64,000 nucleotides of DNA from Cupriavidus pauculus (GCF_002858765.1 NZ_PJRP01000016.1:62001-126000), one strand, 5' to 3'. Shown: positions 33,357 to 42,561, numbered from the stretch's first letter. Made by a program: numbers and translations. The notes: generated by a model not told the origin, from the sequence alone.

Positions 33357-34353
33357 TACGGCTCAGTCAACCCAACCGTCCGCCGAACCGTCCGGCCAAT
33401 CATCCGGCCAGTCGTCAGGGCAATCGCCCGCGCCGCACCGGCTGACCGTCTCGCGCGCATTCAATGCCCCGCGCGACCTGGTCTTCAAGGCCTGGAGCAC
33501 GGCCGGGCACCTGATGCACTGGTTCTGCCCGCAGGGCTTCACCGTGCCGGCCTGCGAGATCGAATTCCGCCCGGGCGGCAAGTTCGACCTGTGCATGCGG
33601 TCGCAAGGCGGCGAGTTCGAGCACTGGATCCGGGGTCACTTCGTCGAGGTCATGCCGCACTCGCGGCTGGTGATCGACATGACGGTGGTCACCGTCGACG
33701 GCAAGCCGCTGTTCAACGCACTGACGGCGGTCGGTTTTGAAACCGTCTGCGGCGGCACCGAGATGACGGTCACGCAGGACTACACCTGGCTCGACCCATC
33801 GGCCGGGGAGTTCACGCGTGGCGCCGAGGAAGGCTGGAAGCAGACGCTGGACCGCCTGGAGCAGGAAGTGGCGCGCATCGTCGCCGAAGCGCCACCGCGC
33901 TCGGTGGCCCATGGCACGTTCTCCATTTCGCGGACTTACGATGCCCCGCCGGCCCTGGTGTTCCGCGCGCTCAGCGACCCGGCGGCCAAGGCCCAGTGGT
34001 TCCAGGGCGGCCCGGGCTACCAGACCGTGTCGCGCGCCATGGACGTGCGGCCCGGTGGCCGCGAGCATCTGCAAGGCAAATGGGAGAACGGCCTGGTGTC
34101 GACGTTCGACGCCGTGTACTTCGACGTGATTCCGAACGAGCGGCTGGTCTACAGCTACGAGATGCACATGGGCGAACGCAAGATTTCGGTGTCGCTGGCC
34201 GTCTTCGAGCTGAAGGCCGTGGGGCAGGGCACGCAACTGACGCTGACCGAGCATGGCGCCTTCCTGGACGGCTACGACGATGCGGGGTCGCGCGAGCATG
34301 GCTCGGGGCTGCTGCTCGACGCGATCGGGGAATGGGTCAGGCAGGCACGCTGA
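33328..34353 (+). CDS. Double SRPBCC (AHSA1-like) protein
   Basis: 341 aa with two START-like SRPBCC domains in one chain. Domain 1 (about 38-180) carries R-A-F-N-A-P-R-D-L-V-F-K-A-W and F-R-P-G-G-K-F-D. Domain 2 (about 197-340) carries R-T-Y-D-A-P-P-A-L-V-F-R-A-L and V-R-P-G-G-R-E. AGGAGG precedes the ATG. In most ArsR-SRPBCC pairs the two domains are separate genes, so this looks like a fusion of two neighbours. The N-terminal 37 residues contain S-G-Q-S-S-G-Q-S-S-G-Q repeats and are disordered. The fold binds hydrophobic ligands; the role is unknown. Confidence 0.88.
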   Translation: MAPATATKTDTAQSTQPSAEPSGQSSGQSSGQSPAPHRLTVSRAFNAPRDLVFKAWSTAGHLMHWFCPQGFTVPACEIEFRPGGKFDLCMRSQGGEFEHWIRGHFVEVMPHSRLVIDMTVVTVDGKPLFNALTAVGFETVCGGTEMTVTQDYTWLDPSAGEFTRGAEEGWKQTLDRLEQEVARIVAEAPPRSVAHGTFSISRTYDAPPALVFRALSDPAAKAQWFQGGPGYQTVSRAMDVRPGGREHLQGKWENGLVSTFDAVYFDVIPNERLVYSYEMHMGERKISVSLAVFELKAVGQGTQLTLTEHGAFLDGYDDAGSREHGSGLLLDAIGEWVRQAR

Positions 34354-34425
34354 AGCGCGCGAGGCAGGCCGAATGGCGCGCCAGCGGATCGACAAGGGCA
34401 GCAGGCCTTGCGCTAGACCTGGCGT

Positions 34426-35412
34426 CTAAACCTTCCGCAGGCTGCGCCATTCGGCCCATTGCCACGACAGCAGGGCCGGTACGCCGAACGCCAGTTCCCG
34501 TGCGCGTTTCAGCAGGGCCAGCGCCAGCGACGTCTGCGGCGCGATGCCCAGGCCGGTGCCCAGCACCACGAGCACGGCTTCCTGCACGCCCAGGCCGGCG
34601 GGAATGAAGAACGCCATCTGGCGGGCGGCCAGCGTCAGCGCCTCGATAGCCAGCGCCGCACCAAAGCTCACGGGATGGCCCAGCAGCGACAGGCCCCACC
34701 AGACTTCCAGCGTGCCCACGGCCAGGCCGGCAAGCTGCCAGGCCAGCGTGCTGCACAGCGTGCGTCCGCGCCGGCACAGCGCCCGAATCTGCGCGTCCAG
34801 CCGCTTGCCATCGATGTGTGACACCAGGCGGTGCTCATGACCCAGGATGCGGCGCGCGACCGCTTCGAGCCGTGCGAACCACGCGCCGTGCCGCAACGCC
34901 CAGGCAAACAGCGCGGGCACCGGCAGCGACAGGAGCAGTCCGATCCCGATCAGTACGCCGTGTTCGGTAAGGGGTGTCGTGGAGAACAGCAGCAGCACGC
35001 CGGCCAGCGCGAACAGGTAGTGCGCGAACATCGTCACCATGACCTCGATCACCACGCTGGCCGTGACGGCGCTGCCGTCGGGCACGCGGCGCCACGCCAG
35101 GCGGATGCCGACGATCTCGCCGCCGATGCCCGCGCTTGGCAGCAGCCGCGTGACGGCCTCGCGCACGGTGGCAACCCATAGCAGGAAATTCGTACCGGCC
35201 CGGGCGGCGGGATCGGCCGGGGCCAGCAGTACGCGCCATCCGCGTGCGTCGAGCCACAAGGCGGCCAGGTGGATCGGCACCAGCCACAGCAATGGCCAGC
35301 CGGCGCGCACCAGCATGTCCCCAACTTCGGAAAAGTCCGCCCGGGACACCACGGCGGCGAGGATCAGCAGTCCGGCCAGCGCCCCCGGCAACGCCACGCG
35401 TTTCAGTGTCAT
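34426..35412 (-). CDS. hpnL: Hopanoid-associated membrane protein HpnL
   Basis: 328 aa from the ATG at 35412, which overlaps the hpnK stop (ATGA). Multi-spanning protein of the lysylphosphatidylglycerol-synthase membrane-domain type, with A-A-R-Q-M-A-F-F-I-P-A-G-L-G-V-Q-E and L-K-R-A-R-E-L near the end. The hpnI-J-K-L order identifies it as HpnL, a presumed transporter or flippase for extended hopanoids. It is paralogous to the membrane protein at 21791-22852 in the phosphonate operon. It is the last gene of the unit; no clear terminator was seen after it. Confidence 0.88.
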   Translation of the reverse strand: MTLKRVALPGALAGLLILAAVVSRADFSEVGDMLVRAGWPLLWLVPIHLAALWLDARGWRVLLAPADPAARAGTNFLLWVATVREAVTRLLPSAGIGGEIVGIRLAWRRVPDGSAVTASVVIEVMVTMFAHYLFALAGVLLLFSTTPLTEHGVLIGIGLLLSLPVPALFAWALRHGAWFARLEAVARRILGHEHRLVSHIDGKRLDAQIRALCRRGRTLCSTLAWQLAGLAVGTLEVWWGLSLLGHPVSFGAALAIEALTLAARQMAFFIPAGLGVQEAVLVVLGTGLGIAPQTSLALALLKRARELAFGVPALLSWQWAEWRSLRKV

Positions 35413-36230
35413 GCTGCGAGCAGGTCTGCAAAGCCGCCGCGCCGGGGGGCGACGCGTTCGGCGGCTGCGCGCACGCGGGGCGACAACAGCGCCGCCAGTT
35501 CGTCGGTATGCCGATAGCCCGCCATCGATGCGCCGATCCGTGCGCCCGAGCTGACAGCCGGATGGCAATAGATCTCCACCACGCCGTGCGGCAGCCGATC
35601 GAGCGCCGCAAGCATCGCGGCTTCGTCCATCGCCCCGCTGGACGACAACCCGCACACGAAATCGTTGTGCGCAATGCCGGCGCGGTCCAGCCGCCGATGC
35701 AGCAAGGCCAGCCACGGGCGCAGGAACAGGGGCCCGTTGGCTTCGCGCGGCAGCCGCATGGCGCGTAGCCCGTAGTCGCGGCCGATGCGCAGGATCAGCC
35801 CCAGCACGGTGGGATGCAGATGAAAGTGCTTGTGCGCGTTCACGTGGTCAAGCGGCAGGCCGGTACGCGCGAAGGCCTCGAACTGGGCGCGGATCTCGGC
35901 GGCCAGCTGGGTGCGCAGCGCCGGGTACAGGGCCAGGCGCACCCCATCGCGCACCATGGCATCCCCAAAACGGCCATCGATATCGACCAGGTCGGGAATC
36001 GATTCCCACGGCAGGGTGGACCAGCCATCGGCCAGCACCAGGTGCAGGCCCACGTGCAGCGCGGGCAGCCGGTGCGCACGCGAGACGGCATCGGCCGTGG
36101 CCGGCGCCCCGACCATCAGGCTGGCGGCATTGAGAATGCCCTCGCAATGCGCGCGTTCCACGGCCTCGTTGACGTCCGCATGCAGGCCGAAGTCGTCGGC
36201 CGTCACGATCAGCATCCGGCGGCGGGCCAT
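35409..36230 (-). CDS. hpnK: Hopanoid-associated deacetylase HpnK
   Basis: 273 aa YdjC-type carbohydrate deacetylase. The metal site D-D-F-G-L-H-A-D-V-N and H-V-N-A-H-K-H-F-H-L-H-P are clear. In hopanoid side-chain assembly it removes acetyl from N-acetylglucosaminyl bacteriohopanetetrol (BHT) to give glucosaminyl BHT, acting between HpnI and HpnJ. It starts 4 bases after the hpnJ stop and overlaps hpnL, so the four genes form one tight operon. Confidence 0.93.
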   Translation of the reverse strand: MARRRMLIVTADDFGLHADVNEAVERAHCEGILNAASLMVGAPATADAVSRAHRLPALHVGLHLVLADGWSTLPWESIPDLVDIDGRFGDAMVRDGVRLALYPALRTQLAAEIRAQFEAFARTGLPLDHVNAHKHFHLHPTVLGLILRIGRDYGLRAMRLPREANGPLFLRPWLALLHRRLDRAGIAHNDFVCGLSSSGAMDEAAMLAALDRLPHGVVEIYCHPAVSSGARIGASMAGYRHTDELAALLSPRVRAAAERVAPRRGGFADLLAA

Positions 36231-36234
36231 GGTC

Positions 36235-37656
36235 TCAGGCCTCGTGCGAGTGCAGGAACCGGAAAAACTCCACGCCTTCGCGCAGGCGCCGGCGCGTCAT
36301 GCTCCAGCTGCCCATCATCTCCCTGACGATCTCCCAGATCTTGCCCGGCCGGAAATAGAAGCGCCGGTAGAACGTTTCCACACCGTGATAGATCTCTTCT
36401 CGGCTCAGGTGCGGATAGCTGATGGCGGCCAGCTGCACGCCCTGGTCGTTCACCAGGTGGATGACCTTGTTGTCCTCGAGCCAGCCGTTGTCCACGGCCT
36501 GCCGGTACAGCGCGGTGCCAGGATACGGCGCGGCCAGCGACACCTGGATCGTATGGGGATTGAGGTCCTTGGCGTAGGAGATGGTCTTTTCGATGGTTTC
36601 GCGTGTCTCGCCGGGCAGCCCCAGAATGAACGTGCCGTGGATCTGGATGCCAAGCTTGCGGCAGTCTTCGGTGAAGCGCCGGGCGATGTCGGTACGTAGC
36701 CCTTTCTTGATATTCAGAAGAATCTGATCGTCGCCGGATTCGTAGCCCACCAGCAGCAGCCGAAGGCCGTTGTCCTTCATGATCTTGAGCGTGCTGTAAG
36801 GCACATTGGCCTTGGCGTTGCACGACCAGGGCAGGCCGAGCTGGCCCAGGCCCCGGGCAATCTCTTCCACGCGCGGCCTGAAATCGGTGAACGTGTCATC
36901 GTCGAACATGATCTCGCGCACTTCGGGCATGTTCTCCTTGATCCACCTGACCTCCTCGATCACGCTTTGCGCCGACCTTGTACGGTACCGATGCCCGCCC
37001 ACGGTCTGGGGCCACAGGCAGAACGTACAGCGCGACCGGCAGCCGCGCCCGGTGTAGATCGATACATACGGATGCAGCAGGTAGCCGATGAAGTAGTTCC
37101 GGATCTTCAGGTCGCGCTTGTAGACCGGGGCGACGAATGGCAGTTCGTCCATATTTTCGATCATCGGGCGCGGCGGGTTGTGCTCGATCGATCCGTCCGG
37201 CAAGCGGTAGCTGAGCCCGGCGATGTCTGGCAGCGGCTTGCCGGCTGCCACGTCCTGGCAGGTGTAGTCGAACTCTTCGCGGCACACGAAATCGATGGCG
37301 GTGGTGGCCGACAGCGTGCCACCGGGGTCCACGGCGGCCTTTGCGCCCACCATGCCGATCATCAGGCCGGGGCGCCGCGCCTTGAGCTGCTCGGCGAACC
37401 TGGCGTCGGTGGGAAACGACGGCGTGCTGGTATGGATGATGACCAGGTCATAGTCGACGGCGATGTTCAGGGTTTGCTGGACACCGAGGCCATCGGCCGG
37501 CGCATCGAGCACGCGGCTGTTTGGCACCAGCGCGGCCGGTTGCGCCAGCCATGTGGGATACCAGAACGACTTGATCTCGCGCCGGGCCTGGTAGCGCGAC
37601 CCGGCGCCGCCATCGAACCCGTCGTAGGAGGGGGCCTGCAGGAATAGCGTTTTCAT
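36235..37656 (-). CDS. hpnJ: Hopanoid radical SAM protein HpnJ
   Basis: 473 aa. An N-terminal B12-binding-like region (about 60-150) is followed by a radical SAM core with the [4Fe-4S] motif G-C-R-S-R-C-T-F-C (CxxxCxxC). F-D-D-D-T-F-T and L-L-V-G-Y-E-S-G-D are typical of the HpnJ branch. It converts glucosaminyl BHT to BHT cyclitol ether by rearranging the sugar ring. AGGA lies nine bases before the ATG. It starts 6 bases after hpnI. Confidence 0.95.
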   Translation of the reverse strand: MKTLFLQAPSYDGFDGGAGSRYQARREIKSFWYPTWLAQPAALVPNSRVLDAPADGLGVQQTLNIAVDYDLVIIHTSTPSFPTDARFAEQLKARRPGLMIGMVGAKAAVDPGGTLSATTAIDFVCREEFDYTCQDVAAGKPLPDIAGLSYRLPDGSIEHNPPRPMIENMDELPFVAPVYKRDLKIRNYFIGYLLHPYVSIYTGRGCRSRCTFCLWPQTVGGHRYRTRSAQSVIEEVRWIKENMPEVREIMFDDDTFTDFRPRVEEIARGLGQLGLPWSCNAKANVPYSTLKIMKDNGLRLLLVGYESGDDQILLNIKKGLRTDIARRFTEDCRKLGIQIHGTFILGLPGETRETIEKTISYAKDLNPHTIQVSLAAPYPGTALYRQAVDNGWLEDNKVIHLVNDQGVQLAAISYPHLSREEIYHGVETFYRRFYFRPGKIWEIVREMMGSWSMTRRRLREGVEFFRFLHSHEA

Positions 37657-37662
37657 CGGGTT

Positions 37663-38826
37663 TTATCCTGGAGAGGCGGATGGGGGGACACCGTCAGGGC
37701 GTCGCCCATGGCGTGCGGCATCGGTCGTACCCGGCAGATCGGGGCTATCGGCGGTGGCCATCACATGGCCGCGCCAATGCACGTGCCCATTGCCCAGCGC
37801 GGCCGCCCATTCGAGCAGTAGCAGGGCATCGCGCAGCGGGGCCATCAGGGCCTTGCCAGGGCTGCCCGCCGCCGCGCATCGGGCCAGCGCACCGGCCATG
37901 GCGATGACAATCACCACCGGCAGAGGGGCCAGCAGGCAGCCCAGCAACAGCATCGGCCAGGTGAACGTCAGGAACATGAAGTAGAAACCGGGGGCGCTCA
38001 GCGACCGGATCGTGCGCAGCCACCGCAGTTCGTGACGCCACAGCGCAGGCAGGCTGCTTTCGACGACATCGGTCTCCACTACCACCTCGGACAGCACGGT
38101 CTGCCAGCCCGACTGGCGCGTGAGTTCGCCGAGCCAGAAGTCGTCCGCCAGGCGGTTGGCCAGCGCCGGGAAGCCGCCGATGGCGTTCAGCGTGTCGCGC
38201 CGCAGGGCTAGGGTCGCGCCGAAGCCGAAGCGTCGCGATCCGCCGGCATGGGCCACGCGCACCGACGGCGCAAACCAGTCGTCGATGAACGCGGCGCCCA
38301 GCCGGGACCAGAAGTTGTCGACCGAGCGGCCGCGATACAGGCAGGTGACCACGCCGACGTGGGGATCTTCGAGCGGGCCGGCCAGACGCTCCAGATAATC
38401 GGGCGGCACCGCGATGTCGCTGTCGGCAATCACCAGGTGGGCGTGGCGGGCGGCCCGGTAGAGGTTGATCAGGTTGCTGACCTTTGGATTGCGCCCGTGG
38501 ACACGCGAATCGACGACCAGCGCGATGTCGCAATCCGGAAACTCGGCCTGCAGCCGATGCACGACGCCGATGGCCGGGTCGTCGTCGGCACAGACGCCAA
38601 AGACCAGCTGGAAGCATGGGTGTTGCTGGCGGCAGAGTCCGGCCAGGTTTTCGTACAGGCGTGGCTCGGCGCCGCACAGCGGCTTGAGCACCGAGACTGG
38701 CGCGAAGCGGCGGGGCAGGGCGCACGGCTCGGGGTGGCGCCGCCCAAGGCTTGCCGCGACGATCGCGTACACCGTGGTGGCGTCGACCAGCAATCGGCCC
38801 GCGGTAGCTGTCCAGACGGCGCTCAT
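37663..38826 (-). CDS. hpnI: Hopanoid glycosyltransferase HpnI
   Basis: 387 aa from the ATG at 38826, with AGGGG eight bases upstream; an in-frame ATG at 38880 is less likely. Family 2 glycosyltransferase with an N-terminal hydrophobic segment, P-V-S-V-L-K-P-L-C-G, V-I-A-D-S-D-I-A-V-P (metal-binding D-x-D), A-D-D-F-W-L-G and R-H-E-L-R-W-L-R-T. Two or three membrane helices follow. It transfers N-acetylglucosamine to BHT, the first committed step to glycosylated hopanoids. First gene of hpnIJKL; the core squalene-hopene genes are not in this window. Confidence 0.93.
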   Translation of the reverse strand: MSAVWTATAGRLLVDATTVYAIVAASLGRRHPEPCALPRRFAPVSVLKPLCGAEPRLYENLAGLCRQQHPCFQLVFGVCADDDPAIGVVHRLQAEFPDCDIALVVDSRVHGRNPKVSNLINLYRAARHAHLVIADSDIAVPPDYLERLAGPLEDPHVGVVTCLYRGRSVDNFWSRLGAAFIDDWFAPSVRVAHAGGSRRFGFGATLALRRDTLNAIGGFPALANRLADDFWLGELTRQSGWQTVLSEVVVETDVVESSLPALWRHELRWLRTIRSLSAPGFYFMFLTFTWPMLLLGCLLAPLPVVIVIAMAGALARCAAAGSPGKALMAPLRDALLLLEWAAALGNGHVHWRGHVMATADSPDLPGTTDAARHGRRPDGVPPSASPG

Positions 38827-39327
38827 GGCTTGTCCCCTCGCATGCGAGATGATCTCGACCCGTTCCTGCCGCGAGGCCATCAGGCATGCTGCCGCCCGTC
38901 CTGCGGTCGGCGCCATCTGGCCATCGCCTTGCGGAAGCCACTGTGTCACCGGACCGTTAAGAGGACATTAACCCTCCGCAAAATTCTGTGTGGTCGGGCG
39001 CGCGTTCGCCGGGCAATGCAAATCATTGTCGACAGCGTTCTCAAAGTGGCGTCGACGCCCGCCGCGCTACCCGGCGTGGCGGGCAGGCTTCGCGAGAGAA
39101 ATCGCGTGTAACTCAGCCTTCAATAATCGGCAACACGAAGTCATCCACCTGGCTGAGAGGGTTTGCCCGAGCCGTTGCCTATGCTTCCCAACGGGTAGCG
39201 ATGGCTGTTTGCCAAACGTCCGGCGGCGCGGCCTCGCGGGGCCCGGGTGTGCGCGACGCGTACGGCTGGTCAGGCGGCTTGCCAGCGGCTGCGCAGTGGC
39301 TTGATTGCACTGAATCGGGAGCTTGCG
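38827..39327. promoter_or_regulatory. 501-base divergent spacer
   Basis: No convincing gene is seen between hpnI and the GH25 lysozyme gene. It must hold promoters for both. GTTAA (38956-38960) and TTAAC (38968-38972) form a 5-bp inverted repeat with a 7-base spacer on the hpn side, a possible regulator site. Open frames crossing it look like by-products of high G+C. Confidence 0.35.
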
Positions 39328-40032
39328 ATGCCAGAAACCCTGCCGGGATCGATCGATGTGATCATCGATATCAACCACGACAACCACTTCGATGCCGTCA
39401 AGGCCAAAAATGCGGGGGTCAGGGCGGTCATCCACAAGGCCAGCGAGGGCGCCACCTTCCAGGACCCGCTCTACCGCCAGCGTCGCCAGCAGGCCCTGGC
39501 CGCCGGACTGCTGTGGGGCGCCTACCACTTCTCCAGCGCCCGCCAGGCATCCGATCAGGCCGAGAACTTCCTGGCGGCCACGCAGGTGGGCGATGCGACG
39601 GTGGACAACAGCGCCACGCTGTTCTGTCTGGATTTCGAGCCCAGTTCGAGCGGGCCGGACATGACGCTGGCACAGGCCCATGACTTCGTGACCCGCGTCC
39701 GGGACAAGACCGGCCGCTGGCCAATGATCTACGGCGGCAACATGCTGCGCGACGCCGTGCAGGCACATGGCGCCGACCCCATCCTCAAGAATTGCCCGCT
39801 CTGGTACGCGCGGTACAGAAGCCAGCCAGTGGGGATTCCCGTTGACACCTGGCCGCACTTCACGCTCTGGCAATACACCGACGGCAAGCTCGGGCCCGCG
39901 CCGCACGCATTTGCCGGACTGGCCGCCACCGATCGCGACTGCTACGTGGGGGACGAAGCTGGCCTGAAGAAGGCATGGCCGTTTGCCGATTATTTCAAAA
40001 CGGCACCGGGCGCGAATGACCAGAATGGTTAG
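39328..40032 (+). CDS. GH25 family lysozyme
   Basis: 234 aa from the ATG at 39328, with GGGAG six bases upstream; an upstream GTG at 39247 is less likely. The glycoside hydrolase 25 pattern is clear: I-D-I-N-H-D-N-H-F early, A-S-E-G-A-T-F-Q-D-P, W-G-A-Y-H-F, the acidic pair in C-L-D-F-E-P, W-P-M-I-Y-G-G-N and L-W-Q-Y-T-D-G. It cleaves peptidoglycan between MurNAc and GlcNAc. There is no signal peptide, so export would need another route or lysis. The 3' end overlaps the next gene by 17 bases. Confidence 0.9.
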   Translation: MPETLPGSIDVIIDINHDNHFDAVKAKNAGVRAVIHKASEGATFQDPLYRQRRQQALAAGLLWGAYHFSSARQASDQAENFLAATQVGDATVDNSATLFCLDFEPSSSGPDMTLAQAHDFVTRVRDKTGRWPMIYGGNMLRDAVQAHGADPILKNCPLWYARYRSQPVGIPVDTWPHFTLWQYTDGKLGPAPHAFAGLAATDRDCYVGDEAGLKKAWPFADYFKTAPGANDQNG

Positions 40033-41635
40033 CGGCTGCGTGCTGCGGTCGGCCCGGGTCGCCTGCGGTCTGGCGCTGCTGGCGCTCTGCGCCTGCGCGC
40101 CCAACAGCGCCTATCGCACCCATCTGGTGGATCTCGGCAAGGACCAAAGCTGCCAGCGCCCAGGCATCGGCACGACGGGTGCCGCGCCGCTGCCGGAGAT
40201 ATGTGCCCAGGTTTCGCCGGAAGCGGTGAAAGACCTCTACGAACTGCATTTCGTCGAGTTCGACGACCAGGGCTGGCTGTTTCCCGATGCGGTACCGACG
40301 CCGGTGGTTGCCGACGCGCTGTCGCTCGCCCCGACGGACCAGATCGAGCATCTGATGACGCGGCTGCGCTTTCTGCTGGATCAGCACCAGGACCTGAGCA
40401 TCGTGGTGTTCGTGCACGGCTGGAAGCACAACGCGCAAGCCGATGACGCCAATGTGCAGGAATTCCGTGCCTTGCTGGAAGCGGCCGGCGCCGAGGAGCG
40501 CGACCGCGCAGGGCCCGGCGGCAAGCCGAGAACGGTGGTGGGTGTCTATGTGGGGTGGCGGGGCAAGTCCTGGGCGATCCCGGATCCCGTGCTGAGCCTG
40601 ACGTTCTGGGCGCGCAAGGAGGCCGCGCGGCGCGTGTCGATTGGGTCAGCGCGCGAGCTGTTCGCGCGATTGCGGTCGCTGCGGACGTACTACAACCAGC
40701 TGCCGCCCGACGCGGCCCCGGGCGCGGCCCCCGCCCCAGCGGCGGCGGTCAGGCCGCCTGTGCTCGAACAGACCGGCGCATCATCCGAGCACGGCCCCCA
40801 GCGCCCGCGTATCCGCACGCTGATGATCGGCCATAGCTTCGGCGGCCTGATCCTGTACGCGGCGATGTCGGGGTCGCTGATCGAATCGCTCACCGCCCAG
40901 CGCGACCTGGGCCGCCCCGGTGCCAAGCCGGCCCCGCCGGAGCGGCCGGCGGACATGATCCTGCTGATCAATCCCGCCTTCGAGGCGTCGCGCTACGAGG
41001 CGCTCTACCATGTCTCCCGGCGCTACGCGCCGCCCACCTTCCAGCCGCCGTTGCTGGTGTCGGTCACCTCGACCAAGGACTGGGCCACGGGCATCGCGTT
41101 TCCGATCGGGCGTTCCGTCAATACGCTGTTCGAGCGCGATACCACGCCGGAGCAGGGCACGGCCATGAAGAAGACGCCGGGTCATATCGACCACTACCTG
41201 ACCCACCGGCTACGTGCCCACCCGCCCGGCCCGGCGCCGGCTGCAGCAGGCACCGGGCAAGCCGGCACCCCGGCCCAGGCGGACAACGCGCAGTGCCCGG
41301 GCTGGAAGTCGGAGGCCGAACTGAAGGTGCTGCATGGCGATGCCCTGGGCCAGGCGGTGCGCCTGAACAAGCAGCTCGAAGCGGAAAACGCCGCCGCGTT
41401 CTTTCAGCAGAATCTGGGGCCGGACCATCTGCTGAAGCCCGGCTGGACGCGGACGTTCTGCGGCGACAGCTACCTGACGATGGCCCAGGACAGTGGCGGG
41501 GCCATGCTGCCCAATGCGATGGTCTGGAACATCCAGGTGGACGGCGATGTCATCCGGAACCACGACGACGTGATGAACCCGGTGTTCCGGGCGTTCATGC
41601 GGCAGCTATACGCGGATGTGTCCACGCATCCGTGA
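40016..41635 (+). CDS. Alpha/beta-hydrolase-like lipoprotein
   Basis: 539 aa from the ATG at 40016, inside the end of the lysozyme gene; an ATG at 40025 is an alternative. The hydrophobic N-terminus ends A-L-L-A-L-C-A-C-A, consistent with a lipoprotein cleavage site. V-F-V-H-G-W-K-H-N supplies an oxyanion-hole motif and I-G-H-S-F-G-G the nucleophile elbow serine. A catalytic histidine may lie in the P-G-H-I-D-H-Y segment. A Pro/Ala-rich linker interrupts the middle. It is probably a periplasm-facing esterase or lipase. Coupling to the lysozyme suggests a joint task at the cell wall, but no known system was recognised. Confidence 0.75.
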   Translation: MTRMVSGCVLRSARVACGLALLALCACAPNSAYRTHLVDLGKDQSCQRPGIGTTGAAPLPEICAQVSPEAVKDLYELHFVEFDDQGWLFPDAVPTPVVADALSLAPTDQIEHLMTRLRFLLDQHQDLSIVVFVHGWKHNAQADDANVQEFRALLEAAGAEERDRAGPGGKPRTVVGVYVGWRGKSWAIPDPVLSLTFWARKEAARRVSIGSARELFARLRSLRTYYNQLPPDAAPGAAPAPAAAVRPPVLEQTGASSEHGPQRPRIRTLMIGHSFGGLILYAAMSGSLIESLTAQRDLGRPGAKPAPPERPADMILLINPAFEASRYEALYHVSRRYAPPTFQPPLLVSVTSTKDWATGIAFPIGRSVNTLFERDTTPEQGTAMKKTPGHIDHYLTHRLRAHPPGPAPAAAGTGQAGTPAQADNAQCPGWKSEAELKVLHGDALGQAVRLNKQLEAENAAAFFQQNLGPDHLLKPGWTRTFCGDSYLTMAQDSGGAMLPNAMVWNIQVDGDVIRNHDDVMNPVFRAFMRQLYADVSTHP

Positions 41636-41682
41636 ACGGTGAAGGTGTCCTCCACGGGGGACTGCCGTATCGCGCAATAGAA

Positions 41683-41714
41683 AAAGCCGACGCCCCTTGC
41701 GGGGCGTCGGCTTT
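41683..41714. terminator. Strong bidirectional terminator
   Basis: AAAGCCGACGCCCC (41683-41696) pairs perfectly with GGGGCGTCGGCTTT (41701-41714) around TTGC. A and T runs flank both sides. It lies between the convergent hydrolase lipoprotein and secreted-protein genes and should stop transcription both ways. Confidence 0.92.
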
Positions 41715-41771
41715 CGGCCTGGGGCCTCGCCAGGACTCGGGATACCCCGATGCCCTGGCGGCGGCGCCAGA

Positions 41772-42452
41772 TCAGAACAGGGCTTCGGTGATATCGACGC
41801 TCTCGCGCGGGAAGATGTTCTGCCACACCACGGGCTTCTTGTCGGAGATCAGCGGCAGGGCGCCGCGCCAGTCCTGGGTCAGCGGGGCGGTTTCATAGCC
41901 CACGCGCAGCTTGTCGATGGCCTCGCGATACTGCGCCACGGTCTTCCAGTTGCTGCCCGATGCGCGCTGCAGGAAGGCCTTCAGCTTTTCAGGCGGATTC
42001 GCCACCTTGCACTCGAACGGCACGTTGACCGCCACCGACTTCTTCGGCACCCCTTCGGTGACCGTCTCGGCCTTGCCCGTCGTGCAGACGGTGCGCTTCT
42101 GGGCATCGTGCAGGCTCTGCATGAACTGAATGACGGTCGGCTCCAGCGCCGTCTTGTCTGCCTGGGGCAGCTTCAGCTGTTCCAGGAAGACCGGTGCCAG
42201 TTCCTTGGCGTAATCCTTGTCGGCTTCCAGCGTCTCCGGAATATTGATGAAGTCGCCCGAGGCCTTGCTGGCGACGCGCACCGGGCGCGTGTAGTCGTTC
42301 AGCGACTTCATGGCTGCCGGGTCTGCCAGGATCAGCGTGCGCAGGAACAGGTCCGTGACGGCTTCCGGCGATTGCGCCGGGGCTGCCGCGTGCGCGGTGC
42401 TTGCTGCGGCCATGGCGGCAACCGTCAGGATTCGGAGGGTAATCGCTTTCAT
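41772..42452 (-). CDS. Secreted protein of unknown function
   Basis: 226 aa with a Sec signal peptide (M-K-A-I-T-L-R-I-L-T-V-A-A-M-A-A-A-S-T-A-H-A) and an A-x-A cleavage site. The mature protein is helical and charged; two cysteines (in T-V-C-T-T and F-E-C-K-V) may form one disulfide. AAGGAAAG precedes the ATG. No family was recognised. It stands alone: a strong terminator lies downstream and an unusual A+T-rich region upstream. Confidence 0.8.
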   Translation of the reverse strand: MKAITLRILTVAAMAAASTAHAAAPAQSPEAVTDLFLRTLILADPAAMKSLNDYTRPVRVASKASGDFINIPETLEADKDYAKELAPVFLEQLKLPQADKTALEPTVIQFMQSLHDAQKRTVCTTGKAETVTEGVPKKSVAVNVPFECKVANPPEKLKAFLQRASGSNWKTVAQYREAIDKLRVGYETAPLTQDWRGALPLISDKKPVVWQNIFPRESVDITEALF

Positions 42453-42561
42453 TTGCTGCTTTCCTTCGGTGTTTTGTCACCCTGTGAGGGTGTGTTGCTA
42501 CGGATCCGGCCATCGCTTCAGCCCTTGCCGCGCGCGCGTGCGGAACGGGTTCGGTGATGGC

